From contig OY723241.1 in the NCBI GenBank assembly GCA_963210315.1, positions 1,736,001 through 1,800,000 of the forward strand: 64,000 bases of DNA. The letters run 5' to 3'. This DNA comes from Rhynchopus euleeides (Eukaryota; Euglenozoa; Diplonemea; Diplonemida; Diplonemidae). A model generated the notes under the pieces. That model was not told the DNA's origin. It searched no databases and saw nothing but the letters and a program-made list of their open reading frames with translations. A program made the position numbers and the translations under genes. Shown piece after piece: positions 30,990-40,536 of this stretch; the first letter of the stretch is position 1, and the number at the start of each line of letters is the position of its first letter.

Positions 30990-31237
30990 GATTTTGTTAA
31001 CATATGGTTAAAACGAGAAGTTTTTGTCAACATATGATTAAGCCCAGAACTTTTTGTCAACATATGGTTAAAATCAGAAGTTCCTGTCAAAATATGGTTA
31101 AATTCATTACTTCTTGTCAACATATGGTTAGATCCAAAACTTTTTGTCAAAATATGGTTAAAATCAAAAGTTTTTGTCAACATATGGTTAAACCCAAAAG
31201 TTCCTGTCAACATATGAATTTTCCAAGAAATTTCTGG
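30990..31237 (-). repeat. Tandem CATATGTTGACAAAAACTTC units, right arm
   Basis: About nine units in inverted orientation to the left arm; spacers differ, so the arms expanded or drifted independently. Confidence 0.8.
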
Positions 31238-32239
31238 CAAATATGAAGTTTCCTCTTTTTTTTTGGGGAAGGGTAAATTGAACGTTTTTGGCCAAATGAA
31301 GCCACTGCGACCATTCCCGGGCCTCGGAAATCAGATTTTGGCCCCTCAAATGCGGTGCCGGTCCGGACAAAAAACCGAAAAAATCGTGAAAAGTGGCCCA
31401 TTTTCCCCAGCCAAAAATGGGCAAAAAATGCCCCCCGGACACCCCCAGAGACATGTCCTAATCCGGGGTGCCAGTAGGGGGGACCTTTCGAATTTTTTTT
31501 CGAGGAGAGGTCAATTGAACGTTTTTGGACATCTGAGGCCACTGCGACCATTCCCAGGCCTCGGAAATGAGATTTTTGGCCCTCAAATGGGGTACCGGTC
31601 CCCACGAAATTCCGAAAAAATCATGAAAATCGAAAGGTCCCACGCACCAAATTCTGCCCAAAAATCGTCAAAAATGGACATGTCATACGCAGCAAGGGGG
31701 CAAACCACTCCCCAATGCTCAATGATTCCACGGCAAGCCAGATTTTCTGATCAATTGGTTTGTTTGAGCATGTTCCTGGCCCTTGTTTGGAAAGTAGATG
31801 ACCCCTGGCTGGAGAGGACGGTTGTGCTCGACCGGACGGAGAGAGAACCTTCTCCATAACCACCTCCACTCCACAATGCCACAAGTGGCAGGAAGGCCGG
31901 GTGTTACAGGCCTCAACCAGGGTTCCAAGGCTCTCCACTTCCTGGCTGCGTCAGGGATCACCGGGTACAGCGAGCAGGATTCCCTGTCCTGACACCCCAG
32001 CATGTGCCACCGGAAGAACCCGAAACAGCAGCCCCCCCTCATGGGGGTTGCAAGAGGCACGGAAATCGTTCAAATCGGACCAAGTCCGAAAATTCGGCAC
32101 TTTCTTGGGTACAAATTGCGGTCCGAAATTTTCCGATTTTTTGAAAAAAGGCTAATTCTGTAAGGGGGACCTTTTCGAATTTTTTTTTCGGGCACTTTTT
32201 CCACAAGGAAATGTCCGCCCTGTCCGCTACTGTCCACTA

Positions 32240-33805
32240 CACGGTGGACTCCAGCGGCCCTAGCGGGAGTCTGGGAGCGGGAGTCTGAGCGGGTGTCAAA
32301 GACTCCCGCTAGCGGGAGTCCAGACTCCCGCTAGCGGGAGTCTGACTCCCCCTAGCGGGAGTCTTTTCACCTATTTTCATCCATTTTTCCCATGATATAG
32401 TTACAGTCTACTGGCGTGGGGGGTAAAATCATGGTGGAAGAGGGATGGGGAGGGGCTTGTTTTGCTTCTGTCAGTTTCCCCGGACTCTGGACTACCTACC
32501 TATCCTCCTGGTAGCGGCTGCACCTGCGGAGGTGAGCGGTTAGAATTTGAGGTGTCAAAGTGCGGCCATCGCCTGTCGTAGTTGTGTTACACCTTGGGCA
32601 AGACAAGCCATCCTGCAGGCCTCATCTTCTTCGTCAGAACTGTCATCCCCCTCCTGCTGTGCGCGTTGGTCAAGCGTGCTCAAAGTCGCCTCGGATGACA
32701 CGAATGGTGTGAAAGTCGCCCCCAGCGGGATTGGCATTTTGCACAAGCAGAGCGATAATTTGCGGTGTCCTTCGGGGAACCGGAACAGGAAGTAGGGCGC
32801 GCTGATGGGTTCAACGAAGTCCTGTGTGTTGCAGTGCACAAACCCCTTCTGCAGCTGTGTCAACTGTGTGCAAAGAACATACACAGCCAATCTATGAGCG
32901 TGTCGGGTGTGCAGACACGGACACAGAATGACTTCTCTATACCCGAGGATCCCGTCCTGCGACAGGTGCGCAACCTTCCAAGGCATGCCCGATGCGCGCC
33001 GCTTCTCTTCTGCCATCGCAAGATCTCTCTCGTAAGTTGCGGAGCTGGCGATTGTAACGGCATCTTTCTTGCGATGTCCGTTCTCTGCTTCTTCATTCGT
33101 CGTTGTTCTGCAGAGGCACTGCATCTTCTGGAGCCCACCAATGATGGAGACTGTGTACGTAGGCATTGCGCGTTGATCCCTTTTCGGCATGCTCCATCAA
33201 CCAGTGAAATATATGCCCTGAGATCCGAGCACGCAAGAAGGGAATCCGGGCTGACTCATCCTTGCATCCCCAGAAGCGCCAGGGGATGTCTGCATACCGG
33301 AAATGCATGAGGTCTGCAAGGGAGACAAAGAGGTAGCGGAACAAGCCCTTGTAGGTGTGTCCTGTGACAGGCAAGCACGACCTTCCGGAACTGAGCACCT
33401 GTCCCATGCTGCGACACATTCAGTGCAAGGTTTGTACAGGTCTTGTCGAATATTTTTTTGTTGTCTCATCCAGTACCCTGATCAGCCGCATGGCGAGCCC
33501 CTTGCAGTCATGGAGTGCTGGGGTGACGTAGCGGGCATTGGGAAGCACACCTGCCAAGAGGGAGGGGTAGCCAGCCTCTTTCATCTCAGAGAGAGTCAGG
33601 TGCGGGTATCGATGCACCTGTTGATACCAGCGTTCTTCTGGGATGTCGCACAGTGAGCATCGGTGCCCTCGCCCCCCGCATCGCCTCATTGTTGCCCACT
33701 GCTGATCTATACTCCCGCTAGCGGGAGTTGGACTCCCCCTAGTTGAGACTCCCGAAAAGGGTTAAACCCGGTAGTGGTACCCTACCCCCGCTGGAGTCCA
33801 CCGTG
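32240..33805 (-). mobile_element. Internally deleted CACGG transposon copy
   Basis: Both termini are present in inverted orientation. The left subterminal palindromes join directly to ORF2 sequence at about 33710 (CAGTGGGCAACAATGAGG), so ORF1 and the first third of ORF2 are gone. The flank at 33806-33807 is CA, not TA, so this copy does not show its own duplication. Confidence 0.75.
32555..33714 (-). pseudogene. Broken copy of transposase ORF2, C-terminal two thirds
   Basis: Reads EQWATMRRCGGRGHRCSLC onward like ORF2 but with at least three small indels: one A lost in the A-run near 33455, one base lost near 33357 (GACACACC for GACACCACC), and TT lost near 33095 making a TGA. The C-terminal zinc finger region is also disrupted near 32600. 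Substitutions are few, so decay is recent. Confidence 0.85.
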
Positions 33806-33909
33806 CAAGGCCGGATCAGCCCACGGGTGGGTTTGAGGAAGAAATCTGGGGGGGTGGGGTAATCAGGCTGGGGAAAAAAACAACAAATCACAACAAATCA
33901 CACCCGATC

Positions 33910-34133
33910 GTATTGCAATTTGGGTTAGCGTGCTGGCATCGCAGCCTGGCCCCGAAGGACCATACCGTGAGGAGCCGGGCCCGCTATCCTACTCTTGCTC
34001 TACGTGACACCACACGGTTTCGCTCTCCTCCTCGTTGCGCTGTAAAGGAGGGGGGACACACACACACTGGAAGCCGGAGATTGCGCCTGCTGATACTGAG
34101 GCGCAATCTTCGCGACGACGCGTTGAAAAGAGC
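33910..34133 (-). repeat. 3' end of the retrotransposon (direct repeat, copy A)
   Basis: Includes the last about 44 codons of ORF2 and the 3' UTR. It differs from 41839-42062 at one base by my reading (GAGGAGCCGG against GAGGAACCGG). Confidence 0.85.
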
Positions 34134-37100
34134 GCGGAATAGCCGCCGAACGAAAGATGGTGGGAGAGGGGATGCAGCGGGTGCGCTTCGGAACCGCACG
34201 CAACACCCGCTTCTGGAGGAAACGTGAACGAGAAGGACGGACAGCACGTGTCTTGCGCTCCAAGAAGCGCAAGGCTTGTGAGGCCCGTGGGAAAGGGGAA
34301 GGCACGCCTGATCTAGCTGTGCTGATGATCGTGCGGGAGGAAGGAAAACCTGCTCTGTTGTTATGAAACGAGCATCGCTCCAGGGCAGATTCGTCTGCCT
34401 CCCGCATGTGCGCTACACGTTTCTGCGCGCGGGGAACCGAGGACTCAGAAGGGGAGGAAGGGGAGAAAGGAAGTCGACGCCCCACGCAAGGGCTCGGCGA
34501 CGTGCACTCGTGGGAGAGCGTGTCGCTCCCCTGGTGAGACGGCGTTTCTGCCTGCCAGTCGGGAAGAGAGGGGGTTGCAGGGTCTAAAGGCACTAGGGGC
34601 TCCTGACATGGAGAGGGTGGTGGGGGTGACACAGTGTCTGATGGGGGACTAAGCCGAGTGTCGACGGGCTGAAAGCCCGGCGAGTCATCCACAACAAGGG
34701 AAGGTGCAGGCGAGAGAGGAAGGGGGGAAGCAAGTTCTGATGGGGGCATGATACTATCCTCGTCAGGCCGAAGGCTTGACGCTGAAATCGGTGAACCAGG
34801 GGACACGGGGGGTTGAGGTTCTACTCTTCTCTTGTTAAAGGAGCGTTGCCCCAGGGCAGATGCGCCTGTCTCCTGTATGGGTGCTACCCGCTTCTGCGCG
34901 CGGGGTACCGAGGACTCAGAGGGGAGAGAGGGAGAGAAAGGAAGGCGGCGCCCCACGTAAGGGCTCGGAGATCTCCGTTGCGTGGCGCTCTCTGGGAGGG
35001 GCGGCGAGCCCGTCTGCGGGGTCTGTAGCCCGTCCAGCAGGTCTGTGTGCAGCACGAGCTCCGGAGCCGGAGAGGGCGCCGGAAGCGGTGCTGTGTCTGC
35101 TGGTGGAGCGAGACGAGCATCATCAGGCTGGGAGCCCGACGATTCATCCGCATCAAGCGTAACGTGCTCCGCATCCATCTGACGTGGGGTGGGGGAAGCA
35201 GGGGTATTCATTCGAGGGGAAGGCGAGAAAAGAAAACCAGGAAATTCGCGTGGGGTCAGCGCAGATGACTCCGCAGAAGAACCCAACTCGCCCTCACTGG
35301 GCTGATCGTCGGGGCAGTGAAGAGCCAAATGCTCAATCACGCCCGGCCAAAGAAGAAGAAGAGACGCACACATGTCCCACTCTGGCTGTCGCACACACAC
35401 TATCCCAGCCCCCCAGAGGGACGGGCCCTCGTCAGAGTGATCTAAACAAATGGCGGTGCGTTTCACGGCATCCTGCCCCATCGAGTCCTCGTCGGAGGCG
35501 TCCAGAACGATGGCGGTGCGTTTTACCGCAGCAGCAGCCGTCGTGTCGCTATCCATCACAGACGAGGGAGGGACTTCCTCGCTGGTGGAGCCCGCATCAT
35601 CAGCGTCGTCTCCATCATGCTCAGTGGCACCAGAGCTGCCCTCCTCTCCCTCGCTGTCAGAATCGTCATCGCAGCTGCTGCTGTCGTCATCCGTGCTCGC
35701 AACTTGGTCGACCCTGGGGGCGCGCCCATGGTGGCCGGCCGCGCAGCATGTCTTCACATTGGCGCAGGTGCCGCACCGCGTCATGTGGTGTGTCTCACAG
35801 CACATCACCTTCAGGCCGTCCGCGTGGTGGTGGTGGACGCGGCAACACGCAGCTATCGTCAGTGCGTAATTCCGCTTGGCGGTATCGCACTCGTCGCATT
35901 TCGGTTTCGAATGCGCGTTGCACACTTTCCGGGGGCCCAGAGACGTGCTCGCGAGCGACCGCGGCACTGGTACAGGTATAGCGCTGCGCGGCGGGGGCGG
36001 GCGTGGCCCATCCCATTGTGAGGCTCGCGTGGTCCGGGGGATCCCAGTGTAGTCTGGGAACACGTTTGTTCCCCACCTCACGATATTGCCGTCTGCATCG
36101 ACGCCTGCGGCCGCACATGCCTGTTCTGCACTCGCCTCTAACGCCGTGATCGTCTCTGCCCCACCTGCGAACACGGGCCGAGGTGTCATCCCGCCCCAGA
36201 CCTCTCCAGCGCCTACCGAGCAGAGGGAGCCGACCCGGTCCTCGCGTCGCGCAGGCCACGGGGTAGGAAGGCTTAGCTGGTCGCATAGCCTCGTCAGGCA
36301 GCCCATCATCGTCCAGAGGAGGTTGCCACGCTCGGCCATCGCGGGGTTGGAGGTTCGTGCCGAGCGCTCCGAGGGCTGTAACGCCTTCCCTGTGAAGACC
36401 TCGAAGTCAAGGGCGAGCTCGATGTTCGACACCGTGCCTTGCTTCGTCCATTGGAGCGCTGCGAGCCACGCAAGTATCGCCCTGAGAGACGCAGCGCTAT
36501 ACGGCCACAGCCGCGCTGCTGGCTTCTCTGGGATACTGGATACGTCGAAGTCAAAAGTCTCTGCTGGCCAGGAGAGAGCAGCCGTCCAGGGGTGCACGAG
36601 GGGTCCAGAGCGCCGCATCTTCGCCTCGAGCTCCCACCGCTTCAGCACGATGCGCCCCATCAGCGTGTGCAGCAAGGTCTCGTCTACCTGGAATCCCTCT
36701 GGCACCACGCCGTATCTCGCAAGGCACGGGGGCCACTCTGAGCGGTCCAGCTGCAGCAGGGGTTCGAACTGAGGTTGAGACCTGACGGAGTCAAACGCAC
36801 TGCATGCCCACCAAAGGTGATCAGGCGTGTCACTGTCCGCACCATCGCAGTGTACACACAGCTTGGGGTCCCGTACGTCTGCCTCTTCCGCCGCCGGATT
36901 GGACACGATATCCCAGTCGAAGGAATCCTGAGAACCAAGAAGATCGGCGTCTTCCTGCTCCTCGTCCTCCTCCTCTTCGTACTCGCACTCCTCCTCTTCC
37001 TCAGCTTCTTCATCCTCTTCGTCCCCTGCCATAGCCGCGTCAGCAGCCGGTGAGGGAGATGGGGCATGGGATGAGGAGTCCGACGTCTCGTCTGTCGTCG

Positions 37101-40100
37101 CACGCCTGCCACCAGAGACGTAGGCGCCGTTGCGCCCCCATCGCGTCGCAAAGAAGACACCACCAGCAAGCACCACCGTCAGCGCCCGCGAGAGGTTCCC
37201 GTCCTTCGTCTCCAGGCGGAGCGCGTTCGTCCTGTCGTAGTCCACACCGTTTTCGATCCCCGAGAAGGAAGGACGGTGCTTCGCCAGCGCCTTCCAGCCC
37301 TGCCGCCGCAGATTGTCGCGCAGCGCATGGTTCCGGGAGGACCGTGGTTCACCAGCGAGACACATATCCCCGATGGCACAGTCACGGATGTCATCGCCCC
37401 ACTCTAGTCCAGCAGCAGGGAGGGCGACCGAGATCGCGATGCCCACAGGGCCGAGGGCGTCAGCAGAGGATAGGGTCGGGTGTTCCTCGTACAGCACAGC
37501 GATTCGGTTCATCCTGTCCACCATGTGTGGGATGCGCACACACGTGTCGAAGAGATTGCACAGGATCCGGTAAGAGTTGGCTATCGCCGGATCTACACGG
37601 TGGGCCTTGTGCAGGATGGTGAGCATCGCGCCTACACTGCGGGAGGGGTGCTTGACGCCGAGGATGCCTGTTGTGAGACGGCTTCGAAGACGCTGCGTCG
37701 CCGTCTTCGACAGAGGGGCAAACGCTCCGCCCGACACCGTGCTCGACACGACATTAGACGCCACAATTTCCGCCCGTTGTCGTGTGCTCAGCGGAGAGGT
37801 CGGAAGTCGCATGAGCAGGGGTTTATGGCTCTCGAGTGGCGCGTCGTTGCGGCGCACCTGCACCTTGTCAGAGACGCAGGCCTTTGCACCGAGGATCTTC
37901 GACGCTGTCTCAGTCGGGAGGATGTTGTCCTGAACACGCACCTGTCCCACGTATGGGTGTTGTCTCCTGAAACCCGACGAGCCCCTCGGGATCCCCATCG
38001 CCACCGTCTTCTTGACGTTGAGGGCCATGCCGGTGATGTTGCAGAAGCCTACCACGACATCGACAGCCTGCTGCACCGACGCCTCATCCTCCTGAGATAC
38101 AAGCGTCCCATCGTCGGCGAAGGACTGCGAAGACACTGATGGCACGCGCACGTCGACGGCCTTGAACATGACCGAGAGGAGGGCGTTGATCAGGATGACC
38201 GATATAGGGCAGCCCTGCAGGATCCCGTTGGTCACCTCGAAGCGCCCGCCAACACCTAAGGGCAGCTTGAACCTTCTTTTCAGCCCACTGTACATCGTCT
38301 TGAGGGGGCGTAGGATGCGCTGGTGCAGCCCCATGGCCTCCGCCAGCTCCAAGACGAGCTTCTGGGGCACCCGGTCGAAGCACTTCTGGAAGTCCAGGGC
38401 CAGCAGGTACAGCTGTTTGGAATCATCCAGGAGGGTCTCCTCAATCAGGGTCGTTAGCTCTATGAGGACATCCTCGCACCTATGCCCCTGGCGGAAGCCG
38501 TGCTGCGTGTCCAGGGCCCACGTCCCCTGCCACTTCATTATGTCGATGAGACGGCGGCACGCCCACAGGCGGTATACCGCACTGGTGACCGTGATAGGCC
38601 GGAGGTTCGTTGGCGAGAGGTCTTCGCTCTTCGGGATCAGCGACACCAGGGCCGTGAGCAGCCCCTTCGGCCATTTCCCCGTCCGTTCCACCAGGTTGAA
38701 GAAGGCAGCAAACCCGTCCATGAGAGGGAGGGGCAGCCGCTGCAGCTCGTCCATGCGCCATCCGTCGACACCACACGCAGCAGACTTCTTCTTCCTCCGC
38801 TTTAACATTTCGAGCAGGTCGGAGCCGCTGATGTCTTCCACCTGCATAGGGTGCTCCTCGAACAGCCCGTCGTACTCCCGTGCGAAAGGCGCGAACTCCG
38901 GCTCCGCCCTGTCGCCCGTGTACATCCGGTGGATAGGTGCCCAGGCTTCCATGAGGATGGCGTCCATCTCCGACACCTTCGCCGTCAGCTCACCGTTCCC
39001 CTTCTTCACCGTGTCGGCGGCTTGGCCCGGGCTACCCTTCAGGACAGTCACAAGGCTTTTGCGGTCGGAGGCGAACATCTGGCGCACAGTCCCCCGCCAA
39101 CGCTGTTTCCGTGCCTTGCACGCCTCTCGGTTGATGTCGTGAAGGCGTCCGCGCACAGCATGCAGCAGCTTCTTCACAGTCGCGACGTCGGGGACGGAGC
39201 CCAGCAGGTGGCTCGTCACCCCACACTCCTGAGGTAGTTCACGTAGGACGCTGCGACACTTGCGCCAGCAGCGGACAAGTTGCCCCGACACCGCGCCCGG
39301 ACCACTTTTTACGCAGGAGCGAGCGCGCACGTAGTGCTCCATGCGGCTGATGGTCGCGCTGTACCTCAGCTCCTTCGCCGTCGCGACTGTGCCCAAGGTG
39401 GCGGAGCTCGGCGCCGCCACACGTACCCGCTGCGGTTCTCGCGCTGCGCCTCTCCCGAGGTATGACCGCTCCTCTGACGCCGCCACCTCGCTCCCGTCCA
39501 GCAGATGACGCTCGCACAACCCAGAAAGAATCATCCACGCATCCTCGACTGCTTCCCGTTTCACCGCGTCGTAGAACGGCGCAAGGTCGGGTGGCTCCGG
39601 GGGTGTCTCGTCCGCGTCAGGTGACCGGGGGGGTGCAGGAATTGCACGGGGCACCTTGTACCTCAGGGTCTCCTGCGCGAAGGCGAGCGAGTCCAGCGTG
39701 ACACTCACCAGCGAGTGGTTCGGCACCCCAGCCAGCGAGGTCGAGCAGCTCACGAAACTTTGCGCTGCGACTCGGTTCATCAGGACGTAGTCGATTCGCG
39801 AGCTGGCACGTGTAGAGGTGTAGGTCGGCGGGGGGTCATCGCCGCTCCTCGCAGCCTGGAGCACCGCTGCGTCGACCCACTCATTCTCCAGCGCTCTGCG
39901 GAGGGTTGGCGACCGCGCAACATCCGTGTTGAGGTCCCCCAGTACCACCGCTGGAGCACCACCCACCTGCGCCTGCGCCTCGAACAACACAGAGTTCAGG
40001 AGGGCCTCCCTGGCAGCCACTGTTTTGTTGTCGCACCCCGAGTGCGCGTACACCACGAAGACATGGAGGAACGTGGCCCCCGACCCGAGCGCCACCATGC

Positions 40101-40485
40101 TGTGCATGACCCTGCCATCTTCAAACCCCGCGGTGATGGCGTTGTTCGGAACGGCGCGCGACACACACGGCTGGCGCACCATGGTGGCCACCCCACCCCC
40201 ACGTTGCCCACACGCGATGTTGCCGGACGGCGCGTTTTTCGATCTCCTGGGGGGGCGCTCTTTACCCCACAGAAAGGCCCACTCCTGCGGACGCCCATCC
40301 CCCTTACGCAGCACCCAGTCGACCTCCTCTTGTTGGCGCCGCGAGCTGCAAGTCTCCTGCAGGCCCACCACGTGCGCCGGCACATCACGAAGCACGTCGA
40401 AGTGCGCGTCCAGTGAGGTCACATTCAGTGTCGCTACAACCAGGTTGTTGGTGGGGCCAGGGTTCGTTTCGATGTCCCCACCCAT
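34000..40485 (-). CDS. Retrotransposon ORF2: 2A motif, APE endonuclease, reverse transcriptase, long C-terminal extension
   Basis: 2161 residues from the ATG at 40485; the same frame is open back to the ORF1 stop at 40534. Residue numbers below count from the TTG at 40491. Residues 1-13 hold GGDIETNPGP. An exonuclease-endonuclease-phosphatase domain spans about 18-268 (VGLQET, VVYAHSG, GDLNTD, SRIDYVL, PNHSLV). The reverse transcriptase spans about 570-830 with LDFQKCFDRVP (699-709), NGILQGCPIS and the catalytic FADD at 791-794. A highly acidic stretch (about 1156-1184) precedes a CxxC...HxxxxC knuckle (1212-1230). Beyond the usual LINE end there are some 900 more residues: a Cys/His-rich cluster (1525-1590), an acidic Ser/Asp region, two AVKRTAI(V/C)LD motifs followed by SDE, and Ser/Pro-rich repeats (RRLPFSPS...SSVPRAQKRVA). 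The frame is intact, so the copy may be active. Confidence 0.9.
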   Translation of the reverse strand: MGGDIETNPGPTNNLVVATLNVTSLDAHFDVLRDVPAHVVGLQETCSSRRQQEEVDWVLRKGDGRPQEWAFLWGKERPPRRSKNAPSGNIACGQRGGGVATMVRQPCVSRAVPNNAITAGFEDGRVMHSMVALGSGATFLHVFVVYAHSGCDNKTVAAREALLNSVLFEAQAQVGGAPAVVLGDLNTDVARSPTLRRALENEWVDAAVLQAARSGDDPPPTYTSTRASSRIDYVLMNRVAAQSFVSCSTSLAGVPNHSLVSVTLDSLAFAQETLRYKVPRAIPAPPRSPDADETPPEPPDLAPFYDAVKREAVEDAWMILSGLCERHLLDGSEVAASEERSYLGRGAAREPQRVRVAAPSSATLGTVATAKELRYSATISRMEHYVRARSCVKSGPGAVSGQLVRCWRKCRSVLRELPQECGVTSHLLGSVPDVATVKKLLHAVRGRLHDINREACKARKQRWRGTVRQMFASDRKSLVTVLKGSPGQAADTVKKGNGELTAKVSEMDAILMEAWAPIHRMYTGDRAEPEFAPFAREYDGLFEEHPMQVEDISGSDLLEMLKRRKKKSAACGVDGWRMDELQRLPLPLMDGFAAFFNLVERTGKWPKGLLTALVSLIPKSEDLSPTNLRPITVTSAVYRLWACRRLIDIMKWQGTWALDTQHGFRQGHRCEDVLIELTTLIEETLLDDSKQLYLLALDFQKCFDRVPQKLVLELAEAMGLHQRILRPLKTMYSGLKRRFKLPLGVGGRFEVTNGILQGCPISVILINALLSVMFKAVDVRVPSVSSQSFADDGTLVSQEDEASVQQAVDVVVGFCNITGMALNVKKTVAMGIPRGSSGFRRQHPYVGQVRVQDNILPTETASKILGAKACVSDKVQVRRNDAPLESHKPLLMRLPTSPLSTRQRAEIVASNVVSSTVSGGAFAPLSKTATQRLRSRLTTGILGVKHPSRSVGAMLTILHKAHRVDPAIANSYRILCNLFDTCVRIPHMVDRMNRIAVLYEEHPTLSSADALGPVGIAISVALPAAGLEWGDDIRDCAIGDMCLAGEPRSSRNHALRDNLRRQGWKALAKHRPSFSGIENGVDYDRTNALRLETKDGNLSRALTVVLAGGVFFATRWGRNGAYVSGGRRATTDETSDSSSHAPSPSPAADAAMAGDEEDEEAEEEEECEYEEEEDEEQEDADLLGSQDSFDWDIVSNPAAEEADVRDPKLCVHCDGADSDTPDHLWWACSAFDSVRSQPQFEPLLQLDRSEWPPCLARYGVVPEGFQVDETLLHTLMGRIVLKRWELEAKMRRSGPLVHPWTAALSWPAETFDFDVSSIPEKPAARLWPYSAASLRAILAWLAALQWTKQGTVSNIELALDFEVFTGKALQPSERSARTSNPAMAERGNLLWTMMGCLTRLCDQLSLPTPWPARREDRVGSLCSVGAGEVWGGMTPRPVFAGGAETITALEASAEQACAAAGVDADGNIVRWGTNVFPDYTGIPRTTRASQWDGPRPPPPRSAIPVPVPRSLASTSLGPRKVCNAHSKPKCDECDTAKRNYALTIAACCRVHHHHADGLKVMCCETHHMTRCGTCANVKTCCAAGHHGRAPRVDQVASTDDDSSSCDDDSDSEGEEGSSGATEHDGDDADDAGSTSEEVPPSSVMDSDTTAAAAVKRTAIVLDASDEDSMGQDAVKRTAICLDHSDEGPSLWGAGIVCVRQPEWDMCASLLLLWPGVIEHLALHCPDDQPSEGELGSSAESSALTPREFPGFLFSPSPRMNTPASPTPRQMDAEHVTLDADESSGSQPDDARLAPPADTAPLPAPSPAPELVLHTDLLDGLQTPQTGSPPLPESATQRRSPSPYVGRRLPFSPSLPSESSVPRAQKRVAPIQETGASALGQRSFNKRRVEPQPPVSPGSPISASSLRPDEDSIMPPSELASPLPLSPAPSLVVDDSPGFQPVDTRLSPPSDTVSPPPPSPCQEPLVPLDPATPSLPDWQAETPSHQGSDTLSHECTSPSPCVGRRLPFSPSSPSESSVPRAQKRVAHMREADESALERCSFHNNRAGFPSSRTIISTARSGVPSPFPRASQALRFLERKTRAVRPSRSRFLQKRVLRAVPKRTRCIPSPTIFRSAAIPRSFQRVVAKIAPQYQQAQSPASSVCVSPLLYSATRRRAKPCGVT

Positions 40486-40536
40486 CAGCAAGGTTACGCG
40501 GGCAGCGTCGGCAATAGAGCGCGGGGAGCGCAGTCA
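40453..40536 (-). promoter_or_regulatory. In-frame TGA followed by a 2A-like ribosome-skipping motif
   Basis: On the minus strand ORF1 ends CAG TGA CTG at 40539-40531 and the same frame continues without another stop into ORF2. DIETNPGP (40476-40453) fits the 2A consensus D-x-E-x-NPGP, preceded by the hydrophobic LLMGG. UGA followed by C is the leakiest stop context known in eukaryotes. Readthrough followed by skipping would give free ORF1 product with a short tail and ORF2 product starting at Pro. Reinitiation or a mutated fused ORF are alternatives. Confidence 0.65.

Noticed and set aside
40534..40536. TGA read as an amino acid by a variant nuclear code
   Set aside because: TGA ends the amidase (15282-15284) and transposon ORF1 in sensible places, so it is a normal stop here; a local readthrough is the better idea.
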